DNA of 64,000 nucleotides from Lineus longissimus. Its lineage: Eukaryota; Nemertea; Pilidiophora; Heteronemertea; Lineidae. Location of the stretch: positions 8,250,109 to 8,314,108 of the forward strand of contig NC_088325.1 in the NCBI RefSeq assembly GCF_910592395.1, written 5' to 3'. Each line of letters begins with the position of its first letter. The stretch's first letter is position 1. Below are positions 1 through 11,192 of this stretch, one piece after another. The position numbers were made by a program, and so were the translations under genes. The notes under the pieces are model-generated. The model searched no databases and was not told the DNA's origin. It was given only the letters and a program-made list of their open reading frames with translations.

Positions 1-165
1 TCCAGACCTACAACACATTCCTTTCACAAGCACTTTTAAGGTGAGCACACTATCTAAACTGTTTCACCACATCACCCTTCATAAAACCTTCAACAACTAC
101 AACCATTAATCGGCCAAAAACATCCCAACCACAATTGAAAACATCATCCCCCCCAAAAAACATCA

Positions 166-286
166 CTCACCCTTTGTAACCATAATCACGTACATTACTC
201 ACCCTTTGTAACCATCATCATGTACATTACTCACCCTTTGTAACCATAATCATGTACATTACTCACCCTCTGTAACCATAATCATG
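166..286. repeat. 32-bp tandem repeat, about 3.8 copies
   Basis: The unit CTCACCCTTTGTAACCATAA followed by TCATGTACATTA recurs back to back with only a few substitutions (cgt/tgt, ttt/tct, ataa/atca). The neighbouring 160 bases are A/C-rich without structure. No spacers separate the units, so this is a minisatellite and not a CRISPR-like array. Confidence 0.9.
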
Positions 287-433
287 TCAGATTTGTTCAA
301 TTATTGCATCTCACAATTCTCACACTTTACCTTCCAGATGACTGCACCATAAATCCCTCCGCACACAATTGCGGCAAACTTAGAAGACGACGTCAAAGCC
401 CTCAAAACCCAATTACAGAAAGACCTCGCCCTC

Positions 434-1015
434 TTGCAGGTAAACCTCTTAGAAGGCGATATTGTCAATGCCAAGAACGATATCCCACAGATACGAAAAG
501 ACACCAACAAAAAAGTCAAAAGGTTGTACTCCACACTTGGCAAAGTCCAAGTTTGCAAGAGGGAATTGATCTTCCAAGACAAAGCCAGGCAAAAGGCACT
601 GCAGAGAAGAGAATCCTCAAGCCCCTCCTGCAAAACCCCTCTCCGCTACCTCTCGCCACCACCAATGTCACCTGCAAAATATTCACCACAACAACCATCC
701 CCTTATAAGCAAGCACCAATGACACCATCGCCAACTTCGTTCAGGCCTGTCACACGCCATCTAAACGCTCCTCGCCCCAAAATACCAAAACTCAGCTTAG
801 AACTCTTCCAAGACGACGACATGGACGACGCCACCCTATCCGAAGCCACTGAGCCTGAAGGACCGGCAAACAAAGTTGCCACCCCTACCCTAACCAAAGC
901 CACTGACCCTGAAGTACCACCAAACAAAGTTGCCGCTGACGCAAAGAGGCCACCACTACCACAGTTGCCACCACCACCACTTCCAGTCACAACAAAGAAA
1001 CCACTCAACCTATAG
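434..1015 (+). CDS. hypothetical proline-rich protein
   Basis: I do not recognise this 193-codon frame. The first ~65 residues are charged and could be helical (K/R/Q/D rich). The rest is low complexity, rich in Pro, Ser, Thr and Lys, with a PPPPLP-like stretch near the end and two related acidic segments of the type ATEPEGPANKVA and ATDPEVPPNKVA, an internal duplication. No Kozak context or splice evidence fixes the start. AATAAA-like signals at ~1250 and ~1272 lie downstream and could end a transcript. It may be the basic or disordered part of a mobile-element protein, because a Helitron-type fragment follows at 1.33 kb, or it may be chance open sequence. Confidence 0.3.
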   Translation: MQVNLLEGDIVNAKNDIPQIRKDTNKKVKRLYSTLGKVQVCKRELIFQDKARQKALQRRESSSPSCKTPLRYLSPPPMSPAKYSPQQPSPYKQAPMTPSPTSFRPVTRHLNAPRPKIPKLSLELFQDDDMDDATLSEATEPEGPANKVATPTLTKATDPEVPPNKVAADAKRPPLPQLPPPPLPVTTKKPLNL

Positions 1016-1327
1016 TGACAGAGGAACCACCCAAGAAAATGCAATAAACATGACGTCACACTTGAACTTTAACTCAAGTCACACTCCTCAACTCATACTG
1101 CTGAATTCCCAAACTCTACATTATTTCATACTGCTGACTTACGGCAATAGGCAGCATCAGCTGACATGCTCAAGACTTATGCTGCTTATTCTGCTGACAT
1201 CCAAAGTTACTGCTGAATTCTCAAACCACACCATTATGTACAATCAAAGTTAAATAAATTTTATTTTCCAGAAATAAAGTCTTCTTTCCTTCACTCGCGC
1301 ACATCACATCAGGCACAAGCACCAACC

Positions 1328-1833
1328 ATGCCATTGCCTGCTGGCCAAAAAAGGAAAAGCATCGAAACCCAAAGAAGATTAAAACGTCAAAGAGCTACAC
1401 AAGCCAATCGAACTCAACACCTCGCTCTTGGTAACATTGATGACTATAATGTCCAATGTGGCCGCCATCTACCTACACCCCATGACCTCGGCACAATGTC
1501 CAACAAGTGCACAATGTCCAACAAGTGCTCTCATGTGGAAAAACGAAACCCATTCTGGCAAATTAGGGCAAAACGCAAAGTTTTCTCTCTGCTGCAATCA
1601 AGGTCAAATTTCCCTTCCACAAATCAATGACCCACCAAATTAACTCCAAGCACTTCTCACCTCTAACACTAATGAAGCAAAACAATTTCGTACAAATATA
1701 CGTGCTTACAACTCCAGTCTTGCATTTACATCGCCCGGTGTACATGAGGAAAAACTCCCAAACAGAGGACCATACACTTTCCGTATTCAAGGCAACATGT
1801 ACCATCGCATCGGCCATCTTCTACCAGAAGACT
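1328..1833 (+). pseudogene. Helitron RepHel N-terminal region, decayed fragment
   Basis: Two frames must be combined. The first (from ATG 1328) is basic and contains an HDLGTMSNKC segment. The second (frame of 1428) has ALMWKNE, then a CCNQG.ISLP block, PPN, a stop at 1641-1643, LQALL, FRTNIRAYNSSLAFTSPG, GPYTFRIQG and MYHRIGHLLP. This order matches the Cys-rich N-terminal part of Helitron replicase-helicase proteins of animals and fungi, in which the same blocks precede the Rep nuclease and the Pif1-like helicase. Rep and helicase domains are absent here, so this is a remnant. A 15-bp tandem duplication (ACAATGTCCAACAAG, at 1494-1525) lies just before the frame change and may have caused the break. 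Stops follow at 1829 and 1838. Confidence 0.75.
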
Positions 1834-1839
1834 GAGAAG

Positions 1840-2364
1840 AATAAAATATGCTTATGGATCATCATGGCCTTATAAGTTCCACTACATGTAGTATCCTGCA
1901 GAGTGTGCCATGTGCTCACAGTTGTAGCTGACGACAAATTAGTTTAAAAATCCGCGTCCCCAAATTACTAATATAGGGAGCCAAACATATACATATGCAC
2001 ATTACATTTAAACTAGAGAGGAGGTCGGCATGCTAGTCTTACGCATATCAGGCTTCTTGGATTCATGACTAACTGTGATGGAATGATGTTTGACTTGCGC
2101 AAGGATGTGTTTTCCAGGAAATCTCTACCAGGAACTATAATGTAATTATGTAAACATGCCCGTGTACAGTAAGTTCGTCGGCCGATCAAGTGGGAAATGA
2201 TAAAAAATCCTGCTTTATTTTCAACTTTTGGCATGATTTTTTCATTTTATAACACTTTATTGTATATGTAGGCCCTACAGTTCAGTGTCTGTTCAGCTGA
2301 GCGTATTTTGGTCGCAGGGGCCTATTTTTGGCGGATTTTTAAAGGGTCTTTATAGACATTGTGA
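1840..2364. other. no gene recognised
   Basis: I see only AT-rich sequence with short chance ORFs on both strands. No repeat boundary was identified apart from the 5' truncation point of the LINE that follows. Confidence 0.5.
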
Positions 2365-4636
2365 TAGCCAACGAACTCTGTGTCAGACTCGGAGCTGCTC
2401 CCACCTGGGTATCAGTCCATCAGAGACCCTAAGGGGAATAGAAAACATGGAGTCATGATCATCCACAAGTCGAATTTGATAGTCACGGAGGTGCCCATAG
2501 CCGACAGGGACTGTGAACTCACAGTAGCCAGGATACATAACCCAGGCAAGCCGAGCCTTTACGTGGCCTAATTCTATCGACACACGAACAGCGATACTTC
2601 GAGCATGATATCAGTACAGAAGAACATCCTCAAAATAACATCCAGAGAGAACCTGCCAAACATCATCTTAGCAGGCGACTTCAATCTACCTGACATCGAT
2701 TGGGAGAAAGGTACGAGCAACCCCAACCCCCAGTATGGTCAGGAGGTAAACCAGACAGCTATTGAAGTGATGGAGAGCCTCTACCTGCAACAAGTGGTAA
2801 GGGAGCCTACCCGATACGACAACATCCTCGATCTTGTCTTCACCACCAGCCCAGACCTAGTGACAGATGTCAAAGTCATCCCCGGGATCAGCGACCACTC
2901 CGCAGTCTCAGCCAGTATCGCATTTCAAGCCTGTACCAACAAGAAGAAACCGCGAACGGTAAACCTATACAGGAAGATGGACAGGACGGCCATAACCAGT
3001 GAACTGACCAGCTTCAAGGAGAAGTTCCTGGAGACATTCCACCTGAAAGACGCCACCGAAAACTGAAACGACTTCCGCGACCAAGTAGCAGAAATCGTCA
3101 AGAGACATGTACCTCAAAAGGAGATAAGTGAAAGAGCAGCTTACCCTGTGTAAACCACTCGATCAGGAAGAGCATTAGAAGAAAGAACAAGCTGCACAAG
3201 AAAGCAAAGAAAAAGAACAATCCGCGAGTCTGGGAGAGGTATAAGAAGGTACAGAAGAACTGCCAAGCAGCTATCAGACAAGCCCATGACGACTACCTCC
3301 TTAGCCTCTTTGAAGAAGATGGTAAACCATCTAAGAATTTCTGGAAGATGATCAAAGCGAGGAAGAAAGACAACACCGGCATACCAGCACTCAAGGACAG
3401 CAGAACAGGGTCTATACTGACAGCAGCGAAAGACAAAGCTGAAGCCCTAAGCAGACAATACAAGAAGGTCTTCACCTGGGAAAACAAGATCAACCCGAAG
3501 ATTAACCAGGCAGAACGATTCCCAAGCATGCCAGACATCCAAGTCACCACTGAAGGGGTGAAAAAGCTACTAACGAGCCTAAACCCCAAGAAAGCAATTG
3601 GGCCTGACATGATCCCGACAGTAATACTGAAGGAATTTGCGGACATCATCTCGCCAATCCTCCGAGGGATATTCCAGCAATCACTCGACACTGGGAAAGT
3701 ACCACCCGACTGGACGAAGGCCAACATCACCGCGATATACAAGAAGGGCAACAAACAAGAGCCAGCCAACTATCGCCTCGTGTCGCGTAAGCTGAAAGTA
3801 CTTGAGCACATCGTGTGCTCAAGCATAATGAAGCACCTAGACCAACATCAGATCCTAGTCGACTACCAACATGGCTTCAGGCAGAAAAGAAGCACAGAGA
3901 CACAACTGGTACTAACTATCGAGGACATCGCCAAAGACCTAGACACTCAAGGCCAAGTAGACATCCTAATACTCGACATTTCGAAAGCGTTTGACACCGT
4001 GGCCCACCGAAGATTGATGAAGAAGTTGCATCACTATGGAGTGACAGGAAGCGCCAACAATGGATCAGAAAGTGGCTCACGGAAAGGAAACAGAGAGTAG
4101 TCGTGGACGGGGAAACATCTGCCAATGAAGACGTGATATCTGGCGTACCACAAGGAACCGTCCTAGGCCCTCTGATGTTCCTTGTGTACATCAATGACAT
4201 AGGAGCAGACATCAGCAGCTACATCCGCCTCTTCGCAGATGACTGCCTACTCTACCGCAGGATCAATTCGCCAGAGGACGCCGAAAAGCTCCAAGAAGAT
4301 CTAGACAAATTCATAAGCTGGGCCAACAAATGGCAGATGAGTTTTAATCCAACAAAATGTAACATCTTAAGAATATCTAGGAAAAAGAAAGTAACGAAGA
4401 ACAGCTACACCATGCTAGGCCACACACTAAAGCTAATTGACAGGGGGAAATACCTGGGCGTACAGCTTGATAGTGACCTCAGCTGGGGCCCCCACATCGC
4501 CCAAGTTACGCAAAAGGCAACAAGATCTATCAACTTCCTCCGGAGAAACATAGGGAATGGCTCCAGAACAACTAAAGATAAAGCATACACATCAATGGTC
4601 TGGCCACACCTCGGGACCCTGGTTAAAATTCTTTAG
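2365..4636 (+). pseudogene. LINE with APE-type endonuclease and reverse transcriptase (CR1/Jockey-like), 5'-truncated
   Basis: The endonuclease is read from ~2365 (SELLPPGYQ), with a stop at 2570, then AGDFNLPDIDW at ~2660 and the C-terminal SDHSAV at ~2890. A connector with frame changes (3061-3330) leads to the reverse transcriptase: KAIGPDMIP (~3590), the AFDTVAH active-site block (~3985), a frameshift at ~4050, SGVPQGTVLGPL (~4140), FADDCLLY (~4232, the catalytic pair) and the thumb (KYLGVQLDSDLSW, ~4450). Motif spelling is that of the CR1/Jockey group. At least one stop and three frameshifts make it inactive. Reading fails after 4640, so the C-terminus and 3' UTR are missing or too diverged to see. 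Confidence 0.85.
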
Positions 4637-4639
4637 CCC

Positions 4640-6855
4640 AAACCAGTACAAGATCGATGTAGATGTAGGTCTAATTTGGGCGTTTTGCTCTTTCAATACG
4701 ACGTTTACCGGCGTGGGGAACATGCAATTGAGAGGCCTGGCTGCATCCTTGAGACACTGGATGGAGACGCCAGAAGGACAAGGGCAGTTAGGTTGAAAAC
4801 GTCAAGAGTCTTTACAGCCGGTGGCGAGAGTAGCAGTTCTCGAGGAGACGGTTGCTGAGGACTAGTTGTGAACAAACTATGAGATTCGATATGCGTTGAA
4901 CCAGGACATGTTCAGTGGCAGAGTTAGTGCTTTATAACAATCGTTTTCACCGGGTGATGTTCTGGAACCTCTCACCCTCTCATCCTGTGTTGGAGTCTCA
5001 TCTTGGTAAATTCTGTCTTGGTGCTCGGACCCTGTCCTACTGGAGTAGCCACTGGGGGGAGGATGTCGGCACCTCACTTCAGATTTATTTAGTGACCAGT
5101 GTTTCAAATCTAGCGTCTTAACTTGGGGGAATGATGACGTCATTCGAACTTGTGCGCCGCTGGGATTGAAGTTTGGACTTTTCGCGAGAAAGCAGGTGAT
5201 GATAAAATTACGAGAAAAACCGAACTTATAGACTAATTTCCAAATCTTTCTGATATTGTTTCCAATAAACACGGACGGTAGGGACAATTTTTTTATAAGG
5301 TATTCAAGGGGACAAATGATGTAAGGACAGTTGAAAGTTGTCAGAAATCGTTGTAATATTGGCAGTGCCAAGTTACTCTGGACGCCACTTTCTTTTCCGC
5401 CATGGCCAGAATTTTGCATTCTACTCTCGTAATACATCCCTTTATGGTTTTTTAACATCAGTATATTGGTCTGATCGTGTACCAGAACGCTGGTTCTGGT
5501 TTTTAATGTCACAGGAAAATCTGCCACGGGTCATGCTCGGCCAGTGTCCGAAAATGGATCCACATCTGACTAATGGTATAATGTACATTTCCTGTACTTA
5601 GCAATGGGGCAAGAATCTGCCTATCCATCCTGGGTTGATTACCCTCATCATTGCAAGGGACACACTTTGTGTATTATAACGTTTAATATTCCATTTGTAT
5701 AAATGTGACAATTATCTCATGCTACTATTTTCTTGTATCTTTACAGTAAAACCATGTCTGACATACCTGTTTTTGAAGAGCTAATAAAAGTCACATTATT
5801 CTTAACATTTGTCTTTGGTTAAAGGAACCCCGTCTCCAACATGGTCAATCAATAGTGTTTTATTTCTATTCGTGATTGAAATGTGTCTAATTTTGAGCAC
5901 TTTTAGAGTGTTTAGTTAGCCATGTGGGTCTTGTTTACACCCGTCCTCCTGCTAATCTGAGCTTTCTATTGGTTACTTTTCCTGTCAATCATTGAATGAA
6001 ACTTTTGAAAAGTTCCTGACTTTCTAAATGTTCTAAATGATATTTCAACACTTTCACAAATTACATCTGCTGTTATGCAGTAATATGTAACCCGTTAACT
6101 TGGCATCGGCAACCCCCGTTATGAGCCTCCTTACATGAGGTAAGAGGTCAAAGTCAGGGGGAGGATACGGAGTCGCGGGATGAGAGGAAACGCATAGAGT
6201 CATGCCGTAAATTGCTGCCACAATAAATCATTTGTAAATAGAGTTTAGGACGAAATAAACGTTATCAAAGTTAACACGAGGATTCATTATTGTTAGCGGA
6301 GTCGCTAAGGAGGAAACATAACACGCTCAACGTGGAAAAACCACTTTTATTCGCCCTTCAGACTGCTGATTTTTCATCCTCACGTGGGTTGCAGAACGCC
6401 GTTGGACATTGTTGTAAACTACAGTGACGGTATCCAGTTTTACTTCTACTTGCAGAACGCTATAGTACATCATGTACATGCACACAAGCCCGGTGTACAG
6501 GACAGCGTACATCGCTGTATACACAGTGAGTAATAGTGTACATGCGTAGACTTGTACAGATTCATTTCGTTGTTGATTGCGTCGGGTTTTCACCAAGCTG
6601 ACTCTCATGAACTAGGCTATGCAAACTATGATGATTCAAGAATGAGGTCATAGGATCAGGGATAGGCATGATAGGCTAATCTCCAGACAAAATACTAGAA
6701 GTCAGAACATTTTTTTCGGTGGCCCTCTTTGTCCTACTGAGTAGCCTGTTAGTGAATTGTGCTACTGAAAATTGAATTGTGCCTAGTGGATTGTGTATTG
6801 TGCCTAGTGAATACTGTCCACCCTGACTCAGCCCGCCACCAGCTGCCACATCACA
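4640..6855. other. no gene recognised
   Basis: Only short ORFs on both strands without recognisable motifs (for example 4877-5527 minus, 5338-5601 plus and 6327-6608 minus). An AATAAAA motif at ~5780 could be a polyadenylation signal but no gene can be attached to it. No terminal repeats were found. Confidence 0.5.
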
Positions 6856-7084
6856 CTTGACGATCAACCAACTCCAAATACTTCACGATCAACCATCTCC
6901 AAATACTTCACGATCAACCATCTCCAAATACTTGACGATCAACCTTCTCCAAATACTATACTTGATGATCAACCATCTCCAAATACTTGACGATCAACCA
7001 TCTCCAAATACTTGACGATCAACCATCTCAACATACTTGACGATCAACCATCTCAAAAGACTAGACGATCAACATCATCTCTAG
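6856..7084. repeat. 25-bp tandem repeat, about nine copies
   Basis: The unit CTTGACGATCAACCATCTCC plus AAATA is repeated about nine times with scattered substitutions and one 5-base insertion (CTATA, near 6955). The array directly precedes the LINE tail at 7.09 kb. There are no spacers. Confidence 0.9.
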
Positions 7085-7710
7085 ACTATGCTATTTTGGA
7101 ACAGACTCTTAACTCCAGTAAACTCTCGAAACTCTTTCAAATATCACTTAAGACTATTCCTAGGCAGGAATCAAATGTCCATGGCTACGCCCAAACTAAA
7201 CCTACCCCGTCAAGCTGAAATCGTTTTGAATAGGACCAGATGTGACCTTATATTCAAAAACCACCTGTTTTCTCATAACTTTGTAAATGTTAACGACCCT
7301 TAATGTAAATGCGGACACAAGGTGCAAACCACACGCCACCTCTTCTTCAATTGCCCTCTTGCCGACATGCTTAGGGTTGATCTTCTTGATGACCTGAATA
7401 CGCTGACATCATTCACCTTTATATTCTACAACCTTTGTCAAGAAGACAGGCTGCAGGTGTTATTGAATGGCCATTACAGATTGTCTATTGTAGACAATAT
7501 CTTTATCGTTACTAGAGTCAGCACCTTTATTGCTGAACTCGCCATTCTTTAACTTATGAAGCCTGTTTTCAATTATCATATCCTTGTTTGTTTAATTCTT
7601 CTCTGCCATCTTTCACTTTTCTCTATGTAATAATAACCAGGGCTAATAATGCTTGATAGCCTAGCCCTGGGATTCATCTGTATGTTACAATATTATTGAA
7701 AGTAATAAAA
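7085..7710 (+). pseudogene. LINE C-terminal zinc-finger tail and 3' UTR fragment
   Basis: Two frames joined by a stop (TAA at ~7301) carry SFKYHLRLFLGRNQ, EIVLNRTRCDL and then CKCGHKVQTTRHLFFNCP. The last is the Cys-X-Cys-X-His-Cys finger found at the C-terminus of many non-LTR retrotransposon ORF2 proteins. The frame ends at 7552. An AT-rich 3' UTR with AATAAAAATT near 7700 follows. The reverse transcriptase itself is absent, as expected for a 5'-truncated insertion. Confidence 0.65.
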
Positions 7711-7838
7711 ATTATTTCAAACAAACTCCAGTAAACTATACATTTACACCATCAACATTTCACTTACCACCTAGATGACATTACATCAATGAACATTACC
7801 TGCTTGCCGCCATATCATTATATCAATTCTTAATCATC

Positions 7839-8982
7839 ATGGCTGCCGTCCGTCAAATAGATTTTTTGCCTCCACCTTACAGCGGCGAAGTCATCAACCA
7901 TAACAAATGTCGGGCACATTTTTTTAATCTTTTCTTGATTACTTGATTAGGCTCAAGACCTCGCTGCCCCAGCCGACGCAGTGGAGATGGCTCATATCAT
8001 CGACCTCTTCCGCCTAACCCTGGTCGATGAAGCCCGACTATGGATCCAAGGCAAAGTCTTTGCAACCATTGACGAAATGCAAAACAGATTCATACATAGA
8101 TTCAGTTTCACGCACTCTGTATTTGCCAATGTAAAACTATTTGACAATTTAGCCTATAAGTCTGGCGATAGCGCCGAACAACGTCTTCGTAAGATCCGTA
8201 TTGCGGCCCAGCGCATCAACTACGGGGAACAACAGGTCAGAAATAAGTTTCTCCAATCACTGCCGCAGAAATGTCAGGCAGCTGTTGTCATATCAGCCCC
8301 TGCTGACGCCAATGCTTACGCCTTGGCAGAGCATGCACAGCAATACCTCGATGTCATTGATTCTTCTCCTTCCTCTGTGTCCTTCCAAGTCCCTCCTGAA
8401 GCTGCTCACGTTGCATTATTCAGCACAGATGCCCTACAACAGATCAAAGACCTTAGTGAGGAGGTTTGCCTACTGAAACTGGCCAGTCAGCAGCACGTCC
8501 ATCACACGTCAGACAGCCGCCGCAGATCAACAGATCGTGATAGGAACAGCAACGCCCACCGGTCCCCGTCCCTGTTTTGCCAGAGTGCCCGCTCAGACAC
8601 TCATGGTCGACAGCAGTCCCAGAGCCCCCGGAGGGATGTTCGAAAGCCCCCTTGTCACTTCGGTGGCCGTCCTGGTCATTACTGGCGTCGATGCAATGCC
8701 ATGCAGCGACAAATTGATAGTGGTCGGCCTCCCCCCCCCGACTTCCAGCCTGCGCCACCATCCCACGGTCATATGACGGGCAGAGACAGCCCCCATCTCC
8801 TTACAGTAGTTCACAGCATTATGGAGGCCACTCCTTCCAACAGTACGGTGGTCCACCACCCCACAAGCAGAATCATCAGTATGGCGGGTACCCCCAACAG
8901 TCTCCTCAGCAGAGTTTTTAGGTGCGGGTCAGACAGAACGCCAGACTGTCCTGACCCCTCCTGGATCTATTCATACTGCTGA
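7839..8982 (+). pseudogene. Gag of the Ty3/Gypsy-type element
   Basis: The likely start is ATG 7839 (MAAVRQIDFLPPPYSGE), giving a short frame that breaks at ~7945. The main frame opens at 7981 and runs 333 codons. It has a capsid-like region (EARLWIQGKV, AEQRLRKIRIAAQRI, KFLQSLP), a basic Ser/Arg-rich stretch, then a knuckle at 8653-8694 in which the second Cys of the CX2CX4HX4C pattern is Gly (CHFGGRPGHYWRRC). Gag packages element RNA into cytoplasmic particles. The frame break and the lost Cys argue that it is non-functional. Confidence 0.8.
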
Positions 8983-9006
8983 GAATCATTTTTCAGAATA
9001 TTTAGG

Positions 9007-9418
9007 GGATGAAGAGGAAGTCGCCCTCCAACTTAACCCTCGTAACTATGCCAAGGGGCATCTCCCTACTGGAGAGGGACTCATCGTTTTATTTGATAGT
9101 GGGCCTACCCAAACCTTAGTCAGCCAGTCTTGTATGTCTCGCTCACGTTTTCTTTCCTCTCTCCCAAGGAGTAAGATTGATCCCATTAAGTTTCGCATTG
9201 GTAATGGAGAGTTCTTACATGCCAATTGTATTGTATTATTGCAGAGCATCTCTCCGACCCGGATATCTTGTTAGGGAACAGCACCTTGACCGAGCTGAAG
9301 GGGTCGCTCGACTTCACCACTGGTCGCTTCACCGTTCACCCTCGGAAGATAAGATTTACTACGCAGCACACATTTCAGGTAAAGCCAAACGAGACAAACA
9401 AGATGACATTGTAAATGT
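9007..9418 (+). pseudogene. retropepsin-type aspartic protease of the Ty3/Gypsy-type element
   Basis: Two frames are needed. The first carries GLIVLFDSGPTQTLVS with the catalytic Asp-Ser-Gly at 9095-9103. The second carries DILLGNSTLTEL, the conserved LLG-x-x-x-L block of retropepsins (~9265). The frame stays open to the insertion point at 9418 and continues in the same phase at 11,198, beyond the inserted element. The enzyme would process Gag-Pol. The frameshift near 9240 inactivates this copy. Confidence 0.75.
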
Positions 9419-11192
9419 CTGATGGTTCCCGATGTGCTGAATGTTGAAATAAAGTTCTGTTGACACTAGTTTTAATTCGAATTGAATTTAAACCTTAATT
9501 CGTATTAAGTGTTCACACTGAAAACGGTGTGGCACGATGCGGAACCGTTTTATCGACATCAGTTTTTGATTCGAATAGACCATATCAGGGTAACAGGTGG
9601 CACCACATGACGGCAGAAAAGACGTCTCCAAATTGTTTTCAACGTTATTCCTCTAATGACGTGGCATACTGATCGCATTGTCCGCAGCTGCTTTACTACA
9701 GTCAGGTGATGCCACCTTTTACCCTGATAAAGTCTAATAGAATAGTCTATATCACTCCGCTAGAGGCCGTGGACGTATGCTACTAGATGGCGACACATGA
9801 CAGGACAAAAAGGAGAATCTGGCGGGCTTCTAATGGTTTTAACGAAGGATTACAGGTTGCAGATAAGACTTGTTATGGTCATGAACCATGAAAAAAACAC
9901 TCGTGGAAATGCATGAAAAGAGAGATTAAGTTTTCTTCCGATATTATTGACGACTTGCGGTTCTGGCTCCATGTTATGCTGATGTCAGGTCGACCTTGCG
10001 ACGGGCACAGATCAGGCGCCGACGGACATTTTTGGATCACTCTGCGTCTGACCCACGAAGTCGTGGAAGAAATCAGTCGGCGATTCGGTTAGACATGACA
10101 AGACTTGCGCCTCACTATGGCACAGATCAGTTACCGATGGAAAAGATCACGAATCGCAAGAGTTCATCATGTTTTGCGCCCCGACGGATCATGTTTCCGA
10201 CGGGGCTTACGAAATCTTGCAATTGTGCTGAAGGTGTTCCATTGTAGTCAACCAATGAACCAGGAGCATAGGCCGATCCATGCCACTGGCCAAATAGCTT
10301 AATCTAAACTGCCACCTATCATAGGCATAGGTTAAGGCTCCACAACTCAACCCCTTCGACAGACCGAGATAGGAGAGGATGCCTGCTTCATAACTTTCGA
10401 CCTTGCCCTTGACGTTTGACCTTCAAAGCATCACAGAAGATATAGATTGGCATGTTGTTCCCGTGTCATAGACTAAACAGTTGAAATATCAGTGGTTTCA
10501 TTGGCAGGTGATTTGACCTTGACCTTGACCTCTGACCTTCAAGGTCATTGCATAACCTGAATGGGCAACCTCAATAACCTGGGCATAGGTGAAGGTTCCA
10601 TGACTCTACTCCTCCCACAGACCGAGATAGTTCAAATTATCAAAATTGATATATGAAAATCTCATGATATCTTAATGATCCAAATGCCTGACACTGTACA
10701 TTTTCATGTCATTTAACTCTTTGGTAACTACACATTACCTAGACTTGGTTGCACATTGCTAACTTACTCAGATGTCAAGATATCTCAAAATATCAAATTC
10801 GATATATCAATATCACCATGACCCTGATAACTGAGATTGAATTTGATGCACTCATTGAAATCAGGCACATCAATAACCTAGGGTAGACCTTGTTTCCAAA
10901 CTTCTAACTTGAATAGGGACAGAGATATTCGCATCTGAAAAGTGTGACAGACAAAATCTCACATCTCAAAATGTCAATTTCACCATGATCCCCGTGTCGT
11001 AAGTTGACAATGATGGGCTCATTAGATTGCTAGTGTCCACAAACCTAGGGGTAGGAACTGTTTCTAGACCTCTAACCCTCATTTTAACTGAGCTGTGACA
11101 GTCATAAGACTGGACAGACGCACACACACACAGACAGACACCATGACCAAACACAATATGGTTCCTGTTCTGAAAGAACCAGGAACCATAAA
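9419..11192 (+). mobile_element. hairpin-ended non-autonomous element (Helentron-like) inserted in gag-pol
   Basis: The boundaries come from the host frame. AATGT at 9414-9418 is repeated at 11,193-11,197, and reading across the two flanks is continuous. The right end is a strong hairpin in which ATGGTTCCTG pairs with CAGGAACCAT (11,158-11,189), preceded by a CA/CAGA microsatellite (11,116-11,140). The left end begins CTGATGGTTCC, reusing the hairpin stem sequence. Inside are AT-rich DNA, a small inverted-repeat element and blocks rich in GACCTTGACC. No ORF is convincing. A subterminal hairpin, a nearby microsatellite and an A-run tail suggest a Helentron-derived element, although Helitrons normally leave no target duplication, so the 5-bp match may be chance. 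Confidence 0.6.
9569..9743. mobile_element. small MITE-like inverted repeat, 175 bp
   Basis: ATTCGAATAGACCATATCAG at the left mirrors ATTCTATTAGACTTTATCAG read inward from the right. The similarity continues through GGGTAACAGGTGGCACCACA against GGGTAAAAGGTGGCATCACC. Arms are ~45-50 bp with several mismatches and a unique ~75-bp centre. No target duplication could be set. It lies within the larger hairpin-ended element. Confidence 0.55.

Noticed and set aside
3293-3769. 158-codon minus-strand ORF opposite the LINE RT
   Set aside because: It mirrors the coding strand of the reverse transcriptase and has no motif of its own.
6856-7084. CRISPR-like array
   Set aside because: The 25-bp units are contiguous without unique spacers and the context is eukaryotic.
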